Source: Anthostomella pinea
Taxonomy: Eukaryota; Ascomycota; Sordariomycetes; Xylariales; Xylariaceae
Reading direction: 5' to 3'
Assembly: GCA_963556695.1 (NCBI GenBank)
Contig: CAUWAG010000003.1
Location: 434,001-498,000, forward strand
DNA length: 64,000 bases
In this document: one piece after another, positions 32,041-43,607 of the stretch
Layout of the letters: each line of letters starts with the position of its first letter
Numbering within the stretch: the first letter of the stretch is position 1
Translations under genes and position numbers: made by a program
The notes under the pieces: generated by a model
Told to the model about the DNA's origin: nothing
The model's input: the letters and a program-made list of their open reading frames with translations, nothing else
The model's database searches: none

Positions 32041-32759
32041 ATGGATTGACACCTCTGCGTAACAACTCGATCAGATACACGCATTGGGCCTACGACGACG
32101 AGGTCCGGGCCTGCTGTCGCCGGACGGGCCCGAGGACGCGCAGGGACGGGAATGGGGCATGATGGTGGAGAAGGACTACCTGCGCCCGGACAAGTTCGCG
32201 CAGGACATTGCGAAGATCGGCAACGGGGCGTGATACTTGGCAAGTACAATCATCCGCCGACGGGGTCCGGCACGTCATCGCGTGGCTGTTTGCCGGGTCG
32301 TCGGTGAGATGCTGGACTTCAGCGTCGTCAAGTACCAGGCAGACCGTTGGCGACATGGATGCCAACGCGGTCTATTCGGGTCAGGATGAGCTGGCCATAT
32401 CCTTCGCGGCGGCGCGCAAGGTATGCTCGAACCTGTGGTCCATTCCCACGGCGGACTGGCTGAAGAAGTACACCATGTGACATTCGCGGCGAGCAAGCTG
32501 GCTTTCACGTCCATCGGGGACCCGACGGCGGTATGCGACTCAGTCAGGGAGTTGTTTTGCAAGGCTTGGGTGGCGAAGAGGATTAATGTCAGAGAAGAGG
32601 GAGCAAACAGACGAACAAATAAACAGGAGCCGGAGCAAAAGCAAACGCCGACAGGAAATCGAACCTGTGTCCCCGAATACACGTGTGCCGTCGGTCGGCT
32701 CCATATGCCAGAAGTGTCGGACGGGGAATCCTATTCAGTCCCGCACTCACACCTCGGTT
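32041..32759. other. GC-rich decayed coding-like sequence
   Basis: Protein-like pieces appear in different plus-strand frames. Examples are MMVEKDYLRPDKFAQDIAK ending in a stop, MLDFSVVKYQADR, YSGQDELAISFAAARKVC followed by STADWLKKY-like sequence, and FAASKLAFTSIGDP. No single frame stays open. Looks like a former gene; the family is not recognised. Confidence 0.35.
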
Positions 32760-34168
32760 GACGGTCCGGCTTTCCATGCAGTCCACGCTGCGATACATTC
32801 TGGTCAGGATCAACATCTTCAGGTACCCATTGCACTCGCCATTGCAGAAGGATTCCTCGGCAGCCTCCAGCATCTTGTCGACCTTGTCGTCGAAGGAGGA
32901 AACTCCAGGGGCAGCCGTTGTTGATGCCGACACCGACCCTCCGTCGGCATCAGGCGGATTGGCCTCGAGAAGACGCGATGTGCAGCATGGCAATCTACTT
33001 GCGAGCCTTGGGGAGCAACGCCCTGAGCATCGGCCCCGGTCTCATCAGCCTCGTCAAGGTCCAGTGCCCAACCAGCCAACCGCAATACGGTGCGATTCCG
33101 CTCTCTACATTCCTTCCTCGCCCTGACCATCGGGACTTTCTCTAAGTGGGCTTCGTGGAGTACCGCGTCGATCGTGTCCAGCGCCTTCGCTTCGATGTCG
33201 GTGTGCGCATGTGCATAACTGTACCGGACTCTGGTCATCTCCCCCGTAATCGCGTCGACGAGCTCGACCATGACATCCACATGATCGCCCCTCACCGCGT
33301 CGCCGGTCGATACGTAGCGAGACGCAATTTCGAAGCGAGACGGGGGAAGAATAAAGCCCTTCTCGATGAGCCAGTCGCCGTACTCCCAGTGGCGGTCGAA
33401 GTGTCCGATCTCCTCGTACATCCTAGGCGTGATGTACCGACCGAACCAGTCCAACTTCTCTCCCGATTGCAGCGCGTGCCAGATCCTGGCGCGGGTATCC
33501 TCGTACATCTTGTGCGTCGAGTTGTTGCAGCCATATTGCATCTGTGCCTGTGTGAACTCGCTTCCAGCCTTTATCTGCTAGGCAGGGATCAGATGGCCGC
33601 AGCCGTAGGTTTGCCGGCGTCTGCACATCGGACAGTCGCCGTGGGGAGAGTGAGCGAGCCATTTGCGCAGGCCGTCGGCGCAGAACCGATGTCCGCAGCT
33701 AAGGGCGGCGGCCGATCTGCGATCGATGTCCGTTTGGCAGATGGGACAGAGGACGGTCCGTTTCGCGATTGTCTCCTATGATGGCTGCGGCGCATGTTTC
33801 TTGACCATCGCCACCAGCTCGCGACGCTGCTCTCTCGACCGAGCACCGGGTTGGGTACACACAGCCGGTCGTGTCTCGAATTCGGCCTGGAGGTCCTCCG
33901 CCAGACGCCTTAGGCGCTTCCCGAAGTCTTTGGCCCGTTCTTGGAGGTTTAGTAGACGACGTAGATGTTCGTCTAACCGCTCTGTCATGTCGTCCGTTGC
34001 CTCGGCGCGTGCCAATAGACGCGCCCAACTCTTATATTCCTCGTCAACAAGTTCCCTAATTCGTTGGGCGTGTTTGCATAGCTCTTCGATTTCCGACGCC
34101 AAGTTGGATGCGACACTCTGCGAGTTCCTGTTGCCGACCGGGGAGTCCTGTGATAAGTGGTGATCCAT
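32760..34168 (-). pseudogene. RING-finger protein gene with internal stops and a frameshift
   Basis: From the ATG at 34166-34168 (MDHHLSQDSPVG) the frame encodes a helical, probably coiled-coil segment (EEYKSWARLLARAEATDD and on). It ends at a TAG at 33776-33778. Directly after the stop, in the same frame, comes a C3HC4 RING: CPICQTDID, LSCGHRFCADGL, CPMCRRRQTYGCGH. A second in-frame TAG follows LIPA, then a long open part (MQYGCNNSTHKMYEDTRARIW...). Near 32990 the coding signal jumps frame (VDKMLEAAEESFCNGECNGY). Both TAGs could derive from CAG by C-to-T. RING proteins are usually E3 ubiquitin ligases. A 39-nt in-frame intron spanning the first stop is possible but too short and not canonical. 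Confidence 0.7.
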
Positions 34169-34845
34169 TGCGTCCGTTTGCTTGTGGTTGGTACCTATAT
34201 TCCGACAACAGGGGTACCAAGAGTTGCTCACGGAAGTAAGTTGACTTGCAAAGGTAAGTTGACAGATATGCTTCAGACTTGTCAAGTGGTGCTAGGTAAT
34301 GCATCTAATATGGCAGTGGCATGGCAGGTGCTTATAATCTTGTCAATTTCGTTCTCCGAAGCGTCAATTTGCGCGGACGTGACCCGAGAAACTCTAAATC
34401 CTGCATCGTGCACTTGGGAGGCGCAAAACCTGCTCAACGACATGGTGGATAACGAGGCCGGCTACCCACGAGGCCAACCACGAGGAGTCCCCCAAGGAGA
34501 TCCGGGACGATAGAAAGGTGTGCACCAGCGTCTGCTGCAAGTACAGGTATGAAAACATCTCGCACCCTCAGATACTCGTTACTCTATTAAAACATATAGT
34601 ATTAAGTACGTGTCTGGGGGAGAGGTCATCAGCAACAGCGCCCCCGTCTCGCCACTCACTAGCTCGTAGGGGAAACATCGTTTCAGTTTTCTTACTTCTT
34701 TCTTTTTTTGTCTCTCTTGTTTTGAAAATCGAAAATATTCAAGGGACTATAGTACCTGGTTCTGGTTATAGTTTCATACCTCACGCGCACCGAAGCGGAT
34801 GATTTATTTAGGTGGCGATTAAGATCTGAGATATCAGGACATCAG
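34169..34845. other. Intergenic
   Basis: No gene recognised. Confidence 0.5.
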
Positions 34846-35054
34846 CTCACCAAACCCTCATAAGTCTCCGTACACCAACAACTAACGGTATATTCATCGT
34901 AATTGGAATAATCACATCGGAATAAGCACCAGAAGAAGCGTACAACACTAGGGATCTTTATTCATGTATGATTATTCCAGTGTTTCCAACTATCCTACTG
35001 GTGATCGAATCTTGCCAACATGTGCGTACGGACACTTGTAAGGGCTTGAGTGTA
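34846..35054. mobile_element. MITE-like element, copy D
   Basis: The left end CCCTCATAAGTCTCCGTACA (outer tip diverged) pairs with the right end CGTACGGACACTTGTAAGGG, which finishes GAGTGTA. Internal GGAATAAGC and GATTATTCC blocks. About 209 bp. Confidence 0.82.
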
Positions 35055-35604
35055 GCCTGCGTATATGGCCCTCTTGAAGCTCTCTGCCAATCCCTCCTAG
35101 GAGCACAGGGTTGTCGTTGCAGAAAGCATGTTAAATCCTGACACTACAACGTATCAATTACACAAAAGATGATAACCCAGTATGGAATCAGACTCTGTGT
35201 TTTCTACCTGACTTAAACGGAAATCCTGATGCGTTATTAAAGTATGCTCGGGCCAGGTGCACCCAGTGGAACGCCAGCGTTCTAAATAAATTGCTCAACA
35301 TAAGGGTCGCACGAGGACACGGTGCTTCACTTTGAAGGTGAGACGCTGGCGTTCAAGCATCACCGTCCAGCCAGTCAGTCTAGACACAAGGGACGAAGCT
35401 GTCGTGGCATGTTGTTTCATTCGTAAGCGTCTATGCTCTTTAAAGGTATTAAGCGATCTCTACTTCTAGTAAGTATTCAGGCGTTCAATTCATTTTGCTA
35501 CCGCCCATCATCGCCCCTCGCCCATCATCCATCACCCGGGACTCATCGCCTACCACACACCGCTAGGAGTGTACGTACGTCCGTCGACGCCTCGCGCCCC
35601 AAGC
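35055..35604. other. 3' flank of pyruvate kinase
   Basis: No gene recognised. Confidence 0.5.
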
Positions 35605-37280
35605 TTACGCCAGTTGACCGATTCCGAGGTGCTCGGGATCGGCCTTGATGATACGGAGCGTGTTGGTGTTGCCCATGCCGCCTCTCCAGCCCTGGACGAC
35701 AACAACCGTAGCTCCCTTGGTCAGGACCCCGAGGCTGAGTGCGTGATTGACGCCCCAGCTGATACGGCGATCCACATCCTCTTGCCAGTTGACCTTGGTG
35801 AAGTCGGGCTTCTCTTCCGGGAAGTAGAAGGGGTAAACACCACGGTACAGGTGACCGTACCGACTCGCGCTGGCGCTCCGGGTGACCATGAAGATGGGGC
35901 AGACGGGTCGGTACTTGCTGATGAAGCGGGCAGACTCGCCAGAGGTGGAGAGAACGATGATACCTCCGGCATTCAGGTCCAGGGAAGCTCGGACACCCGC
36001 CATAGCACACGACTCGACGACGGAGACAGGTCGCTTGACCAGAGTGCACATCTCCTCGAAGTGGCTGACGTAGGGGATCGAGTTCTCGGCCTTGAGACAG
36101 GTCTCGTGCATCTCACTAACGGACTCCACAGGGTAGGAGCCCTTGGCAGTCTCACCCGACAACATGACGCAGTCGGCACCGTCGGTGATAGCGTTGCCGA
36201 CGTCGGAGATCTCGGCACGGGTAGGTCGCGGGTTCTTGATCATGGACTCGAGCATCTGGGTTGCGCAGATGACGGGCTTGCCTGCCATGTTGCACATGGC
36301 GATGAGCTTCTTCTGGGCAGCAAACACCTCGGCGGCGGGGATCTCGATACCCAGGTCACCTCGGGCAACCATGACGCCATCGGTCTCGCTGAGGATCTCG
36401 GGGAAGTTGTTGAGGCCCTGTCGGTTCTCGATCTTGGCAATGATCTGGATGTGCTTGCCCTCCTCACCAAGAACCTCGCGGATGTCCTTGATGTCCTGTC
36501 CACGACGAATGAACGAAGCGAAGACCATGTCCACGTTGTTCTTGACACCAAATCTCAAGTCGTTTTTGTCCTTCTCGGACAGGGCAGGGAGATCGACGTC
36601 GGTGTTGGGCAGGTTGACACCCTTTCGGGAGCTGATGTAGCCGTTGTTCATGGCCTTGACCTTGAGAGTCTTGTCGTCGACAATCTCAAGAACTTTGAAA
36701 GCGAGGATACCGTCGTCGACGTAGATGATTCGGCCGGGCTTGATGACGTTGGTGATGTTCTTGTAGTCAACGTACCTGGTCAAATGTGTCAGCATGATGA
36801 CCCATATTCGCAACAGGACAAAAAGAGCATCACATACATGTTCTCGGTGCTGCAAGATGTAGCGTATTGGTCGTCGGTGGTGATGTTCAACTCGGTGCCA
36901 GCAGAGAGAGGCAGATCCTCGTCTCCCGTGGTGTTACCGGTTCGAATCTCGGGGCCCTTGGTGTCCAGGGCGATGGCGACCTGACGGCCAGGTTGAGATT
37001 TCTCGGCAGCGCGGGCATTGTCAATGACGGACTGGTGGTACTCGTAGGAGCCGTGGGAAAAGTTCATGCGGACGACATTGAGACCAGCTGTTCGCAGCTT
37101 GTTGATGGCCTCGACCGAGTTCGTCTTGGGGCCAATTGTGCAGATGATTGACGACCGGCGGTAGTTGTGCTCGGGGGTGAAGGCGGTGTCGAGGGAAGCG
37201 AGCCATTGTATCTTACCACCTAGGTTGAGGTGGTCCATGGTGGGCACGGCAATTGATTGCGTTCGTTTGTGGCCAGACAT
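35605..37280 (-). CDS. pyk: Pyruvate kinase
   Basis: Converts phosphoenolpyruvate + ADP to pyruvate + ATP, the last step of glycolysis. Two exons, 37280-36838 and 36775-35605; the 62-bp intron (GTATGT...GACCAG, CTGAC branch) splits the codon before YVDYKN. Product 537 aa, close to other fungal enzymes. Signatures include [42 protein letters not shown], the active-site segment [10 protein letters not shown] (catalytic Lys), [32 protein letters not shown] and [14 protein letters not shown] (fructose-1,6-bisphosphate site). About 25 extra residues precede the usual start region ([13 protein letters not shown]). Expected to be cytosolic and highly expressed. Confidence 0.97.
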
Positions 37281-38729
37281 GGTCGGTTGATCTGGAGGAA
37301 GGAGGGGCGGTGTTTGGCGTTTTGCTTAAATCTGATGGGCGAGATTAGTAAATTGTTGGGAGCTCGAAAAGGAAGAGGACAGCTCTTGATAAGCAGAGCT
37401 GACAAGTCTGCGTGTAGTATTGGGCGGGACTAATAATAAAGCAAGGCAGAGCAGGAATACGGCAGGATGAAGGCTCGTTCAACCATGTCTCGCCAAGTCC
37501 GGCGCACCTCAATGATCTGCGCGCATTTGCTGCAGTAGATGGCGGAGTGCCGGACTTGGCAGCTCATAGGTTCTGGTGAAACTTCTTGGACGAAACGGAT
37601 GGGACCAACGCCAGTAGGATCACGGTGGGAAAGCAAAGGCAACCAGGCGGCTTGAACACAAGGCGACGGCTGTGTACCCTCTGTGTGACCTGAGGGGTGA
37701 GGCTGGGGGCGGCCCATGCCGAAATAGGGAGCGACTCCGAACAGACAGCTTTGGTCTGAAGTTTTGCTTGAGCGTACGTACTTGAAAGGATTGCAACAAA
37801 TCTTGCTCGGCTGCGGGGATTAGAGGATCGCAAGTCTTACGGTTGGCGGGAAGAGGATCTGGGTATCTCAAAGTAGGAATGAGGAGTATGCGGAGTTGAC
37901 AGGCTGTCGAGGTATTTTATATAGGACGCGTAGGATGTTTTGCGGGATATTGTCGACAACTTGTTCAGCCTTCCGGTGCGGTCGACTGCATGTGCCAGAC
38001 AGAGGAAGTGGGATGCAATGGAAGCACGAGATGCAAAGTCGATGATTGGAGTTCTGCCCCGCCAAAAAGTGCCTCATCAAAGCCGAAAGAACTGCGACCC
38101 AAGTTGCGCAACACGGGTCCAGCGCTGCAGTGGTGACTGGCCCCTGGGTGGAGGGGTCCCTGCCTGCCCCTCCATGGATTGATACCCCTCAACATTTCCC
38201 ATTGTGACAACTGCGATGCCAATACGGGAGAAGCCCCGCCACATCCAGCTGGGCACGTCCGATGGCTGGACTTCAAGTTGGTCGGGCCGTTTCCCAGGGC
38301 ATCTAATTTAGAGCCGATCCTCTGTGAAAAGATCTGGTCGGTGGATGCCGTCTTTGATAACGTAAGCAGACGGGAATCTCCCTTATCGATGAGTGCCCGA
38401 GCGATAAGATTAGTTCTTGGTGGTGGTACCCCGTGGGCGTTTGTGCATGGCGTTGACTGGCAGCCCGTCTCTCCCGCCTGCCAGGTGGGTGGGCACCTTG
38501 ACACCAGCTGGAGCACACCTGTCACGCGCCGCGCCGCTTGTACCTGCGCTTGCTGGAACCCAACCTAGCCATAGCCAGGGCGAGGCATGAACACCTTCAA
38601 ACATACCACTTCACACCTTCGCACCAGCATCTTCGCCCTCATCTGACCGACACTGCCATACTGCGACAGCTCAGCGTGCGATCCAGAGAACTTCGACATC
38701 AATACATTAGTAAACGAGCCTCCGCCAAG
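37281..38729. other. Divergent promoter region, pyruvate kinase and Atg44
   Basis: Shared upstream region of two divergent genes, about 1.45 kb. Open frames here are short and without motifs. Confidence 0.55.
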
Positions 38730-39329
38730 ATGGTTGTAAGTCGTCATACCTTCAAACCCCGTTTGATTCCGGCTCCCGCTGCGCAAGCAGATGTCTTGTC
38801 TGTCGCATCACAGCGGAGCTTCCGTTTCACTCAACCGCTCGTTTCTTTGATGAGAACGCTGAATTCTGAGACTCCCGGCTCCCAGTTCCTCAACTTGCTG
38901 ACATTTGGCCTCTGGGGAAAGCTCGGGAGATTAACCCACTACGCCGTCGATGCCGTCCTCAGTACGTCTGACGCTCTCCCGAAAGTTCGTTGCCGATGAT
39001 CGCATGACTGACACCTCGCTCCTCCAGTTTCGACGATACTCGCTGGAATGAGACGCTCGACCGGCCTGACGTGAGTTGCACCCCAGTCCGACATCCCGAG
39101 CAGCGAAGAATACTGGAAAGGACGGCAGAAGAAACACAGAACAGACAGGCTGACATGTGCTCCCTCTGGGGACGGTCCCAGCCCTAGTCTCAAGAGCGAA
39201 CAAATAGCCGGCGAGAACAACAAGGAGGTGAACAAATGGGTCGGCAAGTACCTCAGCGTTGGCGAGTGGGTGATGGACACCTCGGTTGCCTTTGCCGGCA
39301 GCAGCGGCTTCTTCGAACGGAAACGATAA
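38730..39329 (+). CDS. atg44: Mitofissin (Atg44/DUF1748 family)
   Basis: Mitofissin is a small intermembrane-space protein that binds membranes and drives mitochondrial fission during mitophagy in yeasts. Four exons are inferred: 38730-38735, 38922-38961, 39028-39070 and 39182-39329. The product is 78 aa, the family's normal size. It starts MVLGRLTHYAVDAVL, continues ISTILAGMRRSTGLT and ends SVAFAGSSGFFERKR, all hallmarks of PF08520. The first coding exon is only ATG GTT. Its intron (GTAAGT at 38736, CTGACATTT branch, AAAG acceptor at 38921) is 186 bp. An alternative acceptor at 38812 keeps frame and would add about 40 residues, but breaks the family's conserved N-terminus. Divergent from pyruvate kinase. 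Confidence 0.9.
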
Positions 39330-40164
39330 ACATGATGATAGGCAACCCGGGAAAGGGGGAAGGTGTATGAATGGACGAAGGAACGAGCACAACCACGATG
39401 CGGTCCACCCGGCCTACCACGAGGAAATGGTCCTATGCGGTATACCCGAAATGTTCAACTGGATCCGGAGAGGAAACAACGCAGTTCTGGCGGTGCGTTG
39501 TAACTTGTTTGAGTGTGCGGTCTTGCTGCCCACTCTCCTGTGTCATATCGGGGGATACATCGGGGGATACCGGGACGAAAGAAGAGCGCGGCCCCATCTC
39601 AACTCTTGTCGGCATGGATGGACTGATTTTTCCCTCCACCATGAAACGGCGTTATTATTGGGTTGGGTAGACCTTACTTATATATCATTTGCTTCGGTCA
39701 AGAAGATACGAAAGGGATAAATGAAAACCCCCAGTTCATGTCTTCTCTCGTCTTACATAAACATGGGTAGGTGCACAGCCAACTGGGGATGAATACCTTC
39801 CGGCAAGGCGGCCCACCCGGTGTGTACACTTGCAGCCCAGCCTAGCCGAAACTTGACGACCGACTCTTTCAACTCCCGACGCTCGCACGGAAAAAGCCAT
39901 TCATTGTTCACGTTTCTAGCCATACGACGTTGTTATTGGAATGATATCGTTTCGTAGCTAGCTAGCTAGCTAGACAATACAGAAGCGTGCTGCCGCCAAT
40001 GTTATCAAATATCCAGCAAGCCTCATGATGGGAGGTTCATCAGTGCGATGACATGACATGGAAAACACCCCGACCCCCAGTTATGCTCTACCAATGCATA
40101 CTCCTTCCTGCTCTCCAGTGCGCATTATGGTATACTAAACCTTACACTGATCCAAACAACCTGG
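39330..40164. other. Intergenic with a TAGC microsatellite
   Basis: A short (TAGC)n run of about 4.5 units lies near 39955-39973. No gene recognised. Confidence 0.6.
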
Positions 40165-42351
40165 CTAAGTAGCTGAAGGTGTAAATCCCCAAGCGTCGTC
40201 TTCCCTTTCCCTCCGAGAGCCCCTTCGGCTCTCCGTCATCAGGTCGGCCGGCACCTCGTTCGCGCTGCTCTCCCTGGTCAGTTCGTGATGCTCATCTTCC
40301 TCCTCCTCTTCTCCCGAGTGGAAAGGCGTCTCCTTGGCCTTGGAAGGCGGGAAGTGCACCGATAGAAACTCAGCGGGCACCTCGTTGTGGTGTTCGTCCT
40401 CGCTTTCGAGGCGCTCGTCGCTGAGCAGACCGGGCGGGACCTCGTTGTCGCTGCTCTCGTCCTCCCTGTGCTCGCTGTTTGTGTGCTCGCCCAGTATATC
40501 CGCAGGGACATTGTTGTCGTTTGGCTCCTCAGTGCCGTCCCAGCGGCGGATAACACTTCTGCTCAACTCGTCCTCATCGGCTACGTTCTTATGATCCTCT
40601 GCGCTATGATGTATATCAACCAAGTCCTCGCCTCTATCCGTCTTGGTCGGTGACGAAGACCGCGGCGTAACCACGCCATCCGCATGCCCGGCAATCTCCA
40701 GTGTCTCCCCCAAGTGCTTCCTCAGCCCCGTGAAAAAGCCGCCCTCGGCAGCGAGTGCGATGACCAGGAGATTCCAGCCCTGCGACTCGGCATAATTGTG
40801 ATAGTCCTGGAGCTTTTCGACCGTCGACTTGCACAGCCGGTACTGCTTTTGCAGGATCTCCCCGGGCTCTCTAAGCTCGAGGTTTCGCTGCCGATACGCG
40901 TACTTAGCGATGACGCCGAGGGCGAAGCTCATGTGGTTGTCGTGCCCGTCGAGCACGCGGATTGTGTCCTGCCATATCTGACCACCCTCGTCCAGGGCAG
41001 CGCGCTCGCGGTTGACGGCAGCCTTGCGTATTTCGAGGACCTGCACCTCGCCCTCCCACCAGTCCTTGGCCATCGACAGAGTCCTCCTCTCGGGCCGCAG
41101 GGAGAGGAATTCAAAGCCCGAGATGTGCGTCCCCACGAGCGTTCTGAGCTCCTCGTCCTGGGCCATCAGATCCTCGACTTCCAAGACTTGAATGCCGGGA
41201 TATTTCATGATATCCGTAATCCCCTTGTCACATTCCCTCAGTGCGCCCTGGTAGCCGCTGAACTGCGAGTCCCGCACGCTCTTGGCCTCTTGGATTCGGG
41301 ATTCTAGTTTTGTCTTCTCCTGTTTAAGCAGCCGCAGTCTCCTCTCGCACGCCTCGATCTCATCACACACAATGCGATGCTTGTGCTCCATCTTCTTGAT
41401 CTGGTTCTTGACTGGAAGCTCGCGGTCCGCCTCTATGGCCTTCATCTCGGCGGTGATGGAGGCTCTCTGGGTCGACAGGTTGCGCAACCTCGACAGAGCG
41501 GCTTTACGCTCTGCGAGTGCTGTCGCGATATACGCCTCCTCTTCGTTCTTCAGAGCCGACAGCTGGTTCATACACCGCGCAATGCCAACGCGGGCTTCCC
41601 GCTTGGACATATGTCTTTTCTTTGGCTGACGCACGGGTATAATGTGGTTTATGGACGTGTCTGAGTGCGACGAAGCTGGTGTAAGCGAGTGCTGGTCGTC
41701 GTCGTCCTCTTGCGATATGTCGGCCAGGTTCCGCTCTAGTGCGTATTGCTGCGCATCTAGCAGCTGCTGAGTTTCCTGTTGTAGCTGTCGCTCTCGTCTC
41801 TGTATCAATTTGAAGCTCTGGTCGACTTGGGAAGGTACACGTTCGGCCGAGTGACTACGCGTCATGAACATGCTCTCGAAGAAAGACATGTGAGGCCCGG
41901 CGTTTGGGGCGGTGCGATCGCGCGGTTCGGAAGGGAAGGGTGGTCGCCATAGTTCGGGACCTGAAAGCTTCTGCTGACGGTCCTGGTATGCCCTTCTCCC
42001 TGCCCGATAATCGCCTACGTGGTCGCCTGTTCTCTTCGGTGCCCATGCTGGCTCCTGGATGGTTACGACAGCTTTTGCTTTCCCCTTTGCGACAGCTGAA
42101 ACATTAGCATGCACTGAAGTACCGCCCGGCAAGGTATTATTGTTTTTGATAGTCCCGCTATTTTCAGTATTGTAGGTGGCATCATGGGAGGAATCGGGGT
42201 CGAGGAGCGCATCGTCGGGTCGCGGGGAGAGCTCGGAGAGGTCATGTTCGTCTGCCCTGCCCCGAGGAGGAGAGACGTATCGCGGGAGTAACGAGGACAT
42301 GCCGCCTTCGCCAAGCCCAAGTCTCGATAAGAAGTTATTTCCAAAAATCAT
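40165..42351 (-). CDS. Coiled-coil protein, possibly Atg28-like
   Basis: Intronless, 728 aa. The N-terminus (MIFGNNFLSRLGLGEGG, SSLLPRYVSPP, DLSELSPRPDDALLD) resembles filamentous-fungal proteins annotated as autophagy-related protein 28; this is recall of sequence style, not a computed match. Long coiled coils cover about residues 155-360 (RRERQLQQETQQLLDAQQ; KNQIKKMEHKHRIVCDEIE). A helical domain follows to about 560. The C-terminal tail is acidic and carries four copies of a short motif, N[NE]VP[AP]xx[LM], at about residues 613, 636, 656 and 698. No signal peptide or membrane segment. If the Atg28 reading is right it would act in pexophagy/autophagy; otherwise it is a scaffold of unknown role. 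Confidence 0.65.
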   Translation of the reverse strand: MIFGNNFLSRLGLGEGGMSSLLPRYVSPPRGRADEHDLSELSPRPDDALLDPDSSHDATYNTENSGTIKNNNTLPGGTSVHANVSAVAKGKAKAVVTIQEPAWAPKRTGDHVGDYRAGRRAYQDRQQKLSGPELWRPPFPSEPRDRTAPNAGPHMSFFESMFMTRSHSAERVPSQVDQSFKLIQRRERQLQQETQQLLDAQQYALERNLADISQEDDDDQHSLTPASSHSDTSINHIIPVRQPKKRHMSKREARVGIARCMNQLSALKNEEEAYIATALAERKAALSRLRNLSTQRASITAEMKAIEADRELPVKNQIKKMEHKHRIVCDEIEACERRLRLLKQEKTKLESRIQEAKSVRDSQFSGYQGALRECDKGITDIMKYPGIQVLEVEDLMAQDEELRTLVGTHISGFEFLSLRPERRTLSMAKDWWEGEVQVLEIRKAAVNRERAALDEGGQIWQDTIRVLDGHDNHMSFALGVIAKYAYRQRNLELREPGEILQKQYRLCKSTVEKLQDYHNYAESQGWNLLVIALAAEGGFFTGLRKHLGETLEIAGHADGVVTPRSSSPTKTDRGEDLVDIHHSAEDHKNVADEDELSRSVIRRWDGTEEPNDNNVPADILGEHTNSEHREDESSDNEVPPGLLSDERLESEDEHHNEVPAEFLSVHFPPSKAKETPFHSGEEEEEDEHHELTRESSANEVPADLMTESRRGSRREREDDAWGFTPSAT

Positions 42352-43607
42352 GTCGTTTATAACCTGTCAAGCGGTCTGTAGGCGTACCTCAAGCGGCGGA
42401 TGGCATGGCTATCGAAAGAAGAAAAGGCTCGAAACAGGAGGCGCAAGATTAGCAATTTATAGGCAGGCAAACCAAATCAGTATTCAGAGAGCGTCACATT
42501 GAGTCAAAGGGAATGCAGTGTCTGTGGAACAACATGAATATGCGAATTTGTGTAATGCGTCAATATCAAGCGCCGTTGGAATGACTGTAGAGAACAATGA
42601 AGGAAGACGGAAGCTCCCAAGGGCACGATGATGATATCACAACCGTAGCTTCAATTCTACAGCTGGTCCTTATCGATAAGCGCTTGCAGGGGGGATGACC
42701 TGCAGCTCACGAGGGCCACAGCAGGAGGTGCTCTCCTCAGCTGAGAGACATACAGTGGAACGGGGGCATCGTCATTGGCTGCCCGTCTTGTGAATCTCAA
42801 CCTCAACCTTCGAGTCCCGTGATGCAAACGAGTATAGTATAGGCTCACAATAGGTGTTTTAGATAACATTGTCACTCACCAAAGATCGAGTTCCGGAAAA
42901 CAGCTGCACAAGGTCCATTGATGAACACTGAACAGTTGCATCAACCGGGACCCGTTCCCGGTAGTGTTCATGCAACGCAACCTCTGAAACCCCGGATTCT
43001 GAACCACGGATGGTTAGTCGCCGCATCGCCTACTCAGATAGACGAGCCATGACGATCGTTGTCGCTATATTCCAGCCGACTAATAACCTCTCCCGAAGCC
43101 CCCGACATGGTTGCAGTGTTCCACATATGAGAATAAGCTTTCTGGGGTCATGTCTCGGTGTCTGATAGGGCTCGTCGACCCAGATGTTGCCCGTGGGTCA
43201 CGCACGATGCTACGATGTTCCCTGTGGAGTGGGATGAGTGGGTGTTGCTTCTGATGATCTTCGCAGGGACCGGTAATTGAAAATCATCCCTCCAATTACA
43301 GTACCTGTCACCATTCCTTCTCTCTTCATACGGCAGGTCCATCTGTGAAGTGTTCCTCCATCCAAGTATCGCCGGTCTGGGTGCGGGGGGCATGGCAGAT
43401 AGATTAAATACCACTAGCCGTGTAGCAAACGAACCATGTCAAACATATTTCATCCCATTGCATTCACCTCTCATCTTGTGGTTCTGTCGGTGATTTACTC
43501 TTTACCATCCTCTCTCAAGACCGTTATCCACTCCGGCCGTCAACAGCGAGCGTCTCTTATGAGAAGCTCTACGCCCATTCACGCGACGGGACCGGGCGTA
43601 AATCTAC
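42352..43607. other. Intergenic, no gene recognised
   Basis: Divergent upstream region of the coiled-coil gene and the membrane-protein gene. Short frames only. Confidence 0.55.

Noticed and set aside
32650..32725. tRNA-like sequence on the minus strand (GGTTCGATTTCC resembling a B box)
   Set aside because: The T-arm would need an 8-nt loop, the acceptor stem overlaps it, and no A box or anticodon arm fits.
35569..36984. Long plus-strand open frame of 471 codons
   Set aside because: It is antisense to the pyruvate kinase exon and low in complexity; a mirror effect of strong codon bias.
40684..41307. Open frame antisense to the coiled-coil gene
   Set aside because: No domain or start context; a shadow of the real gene.
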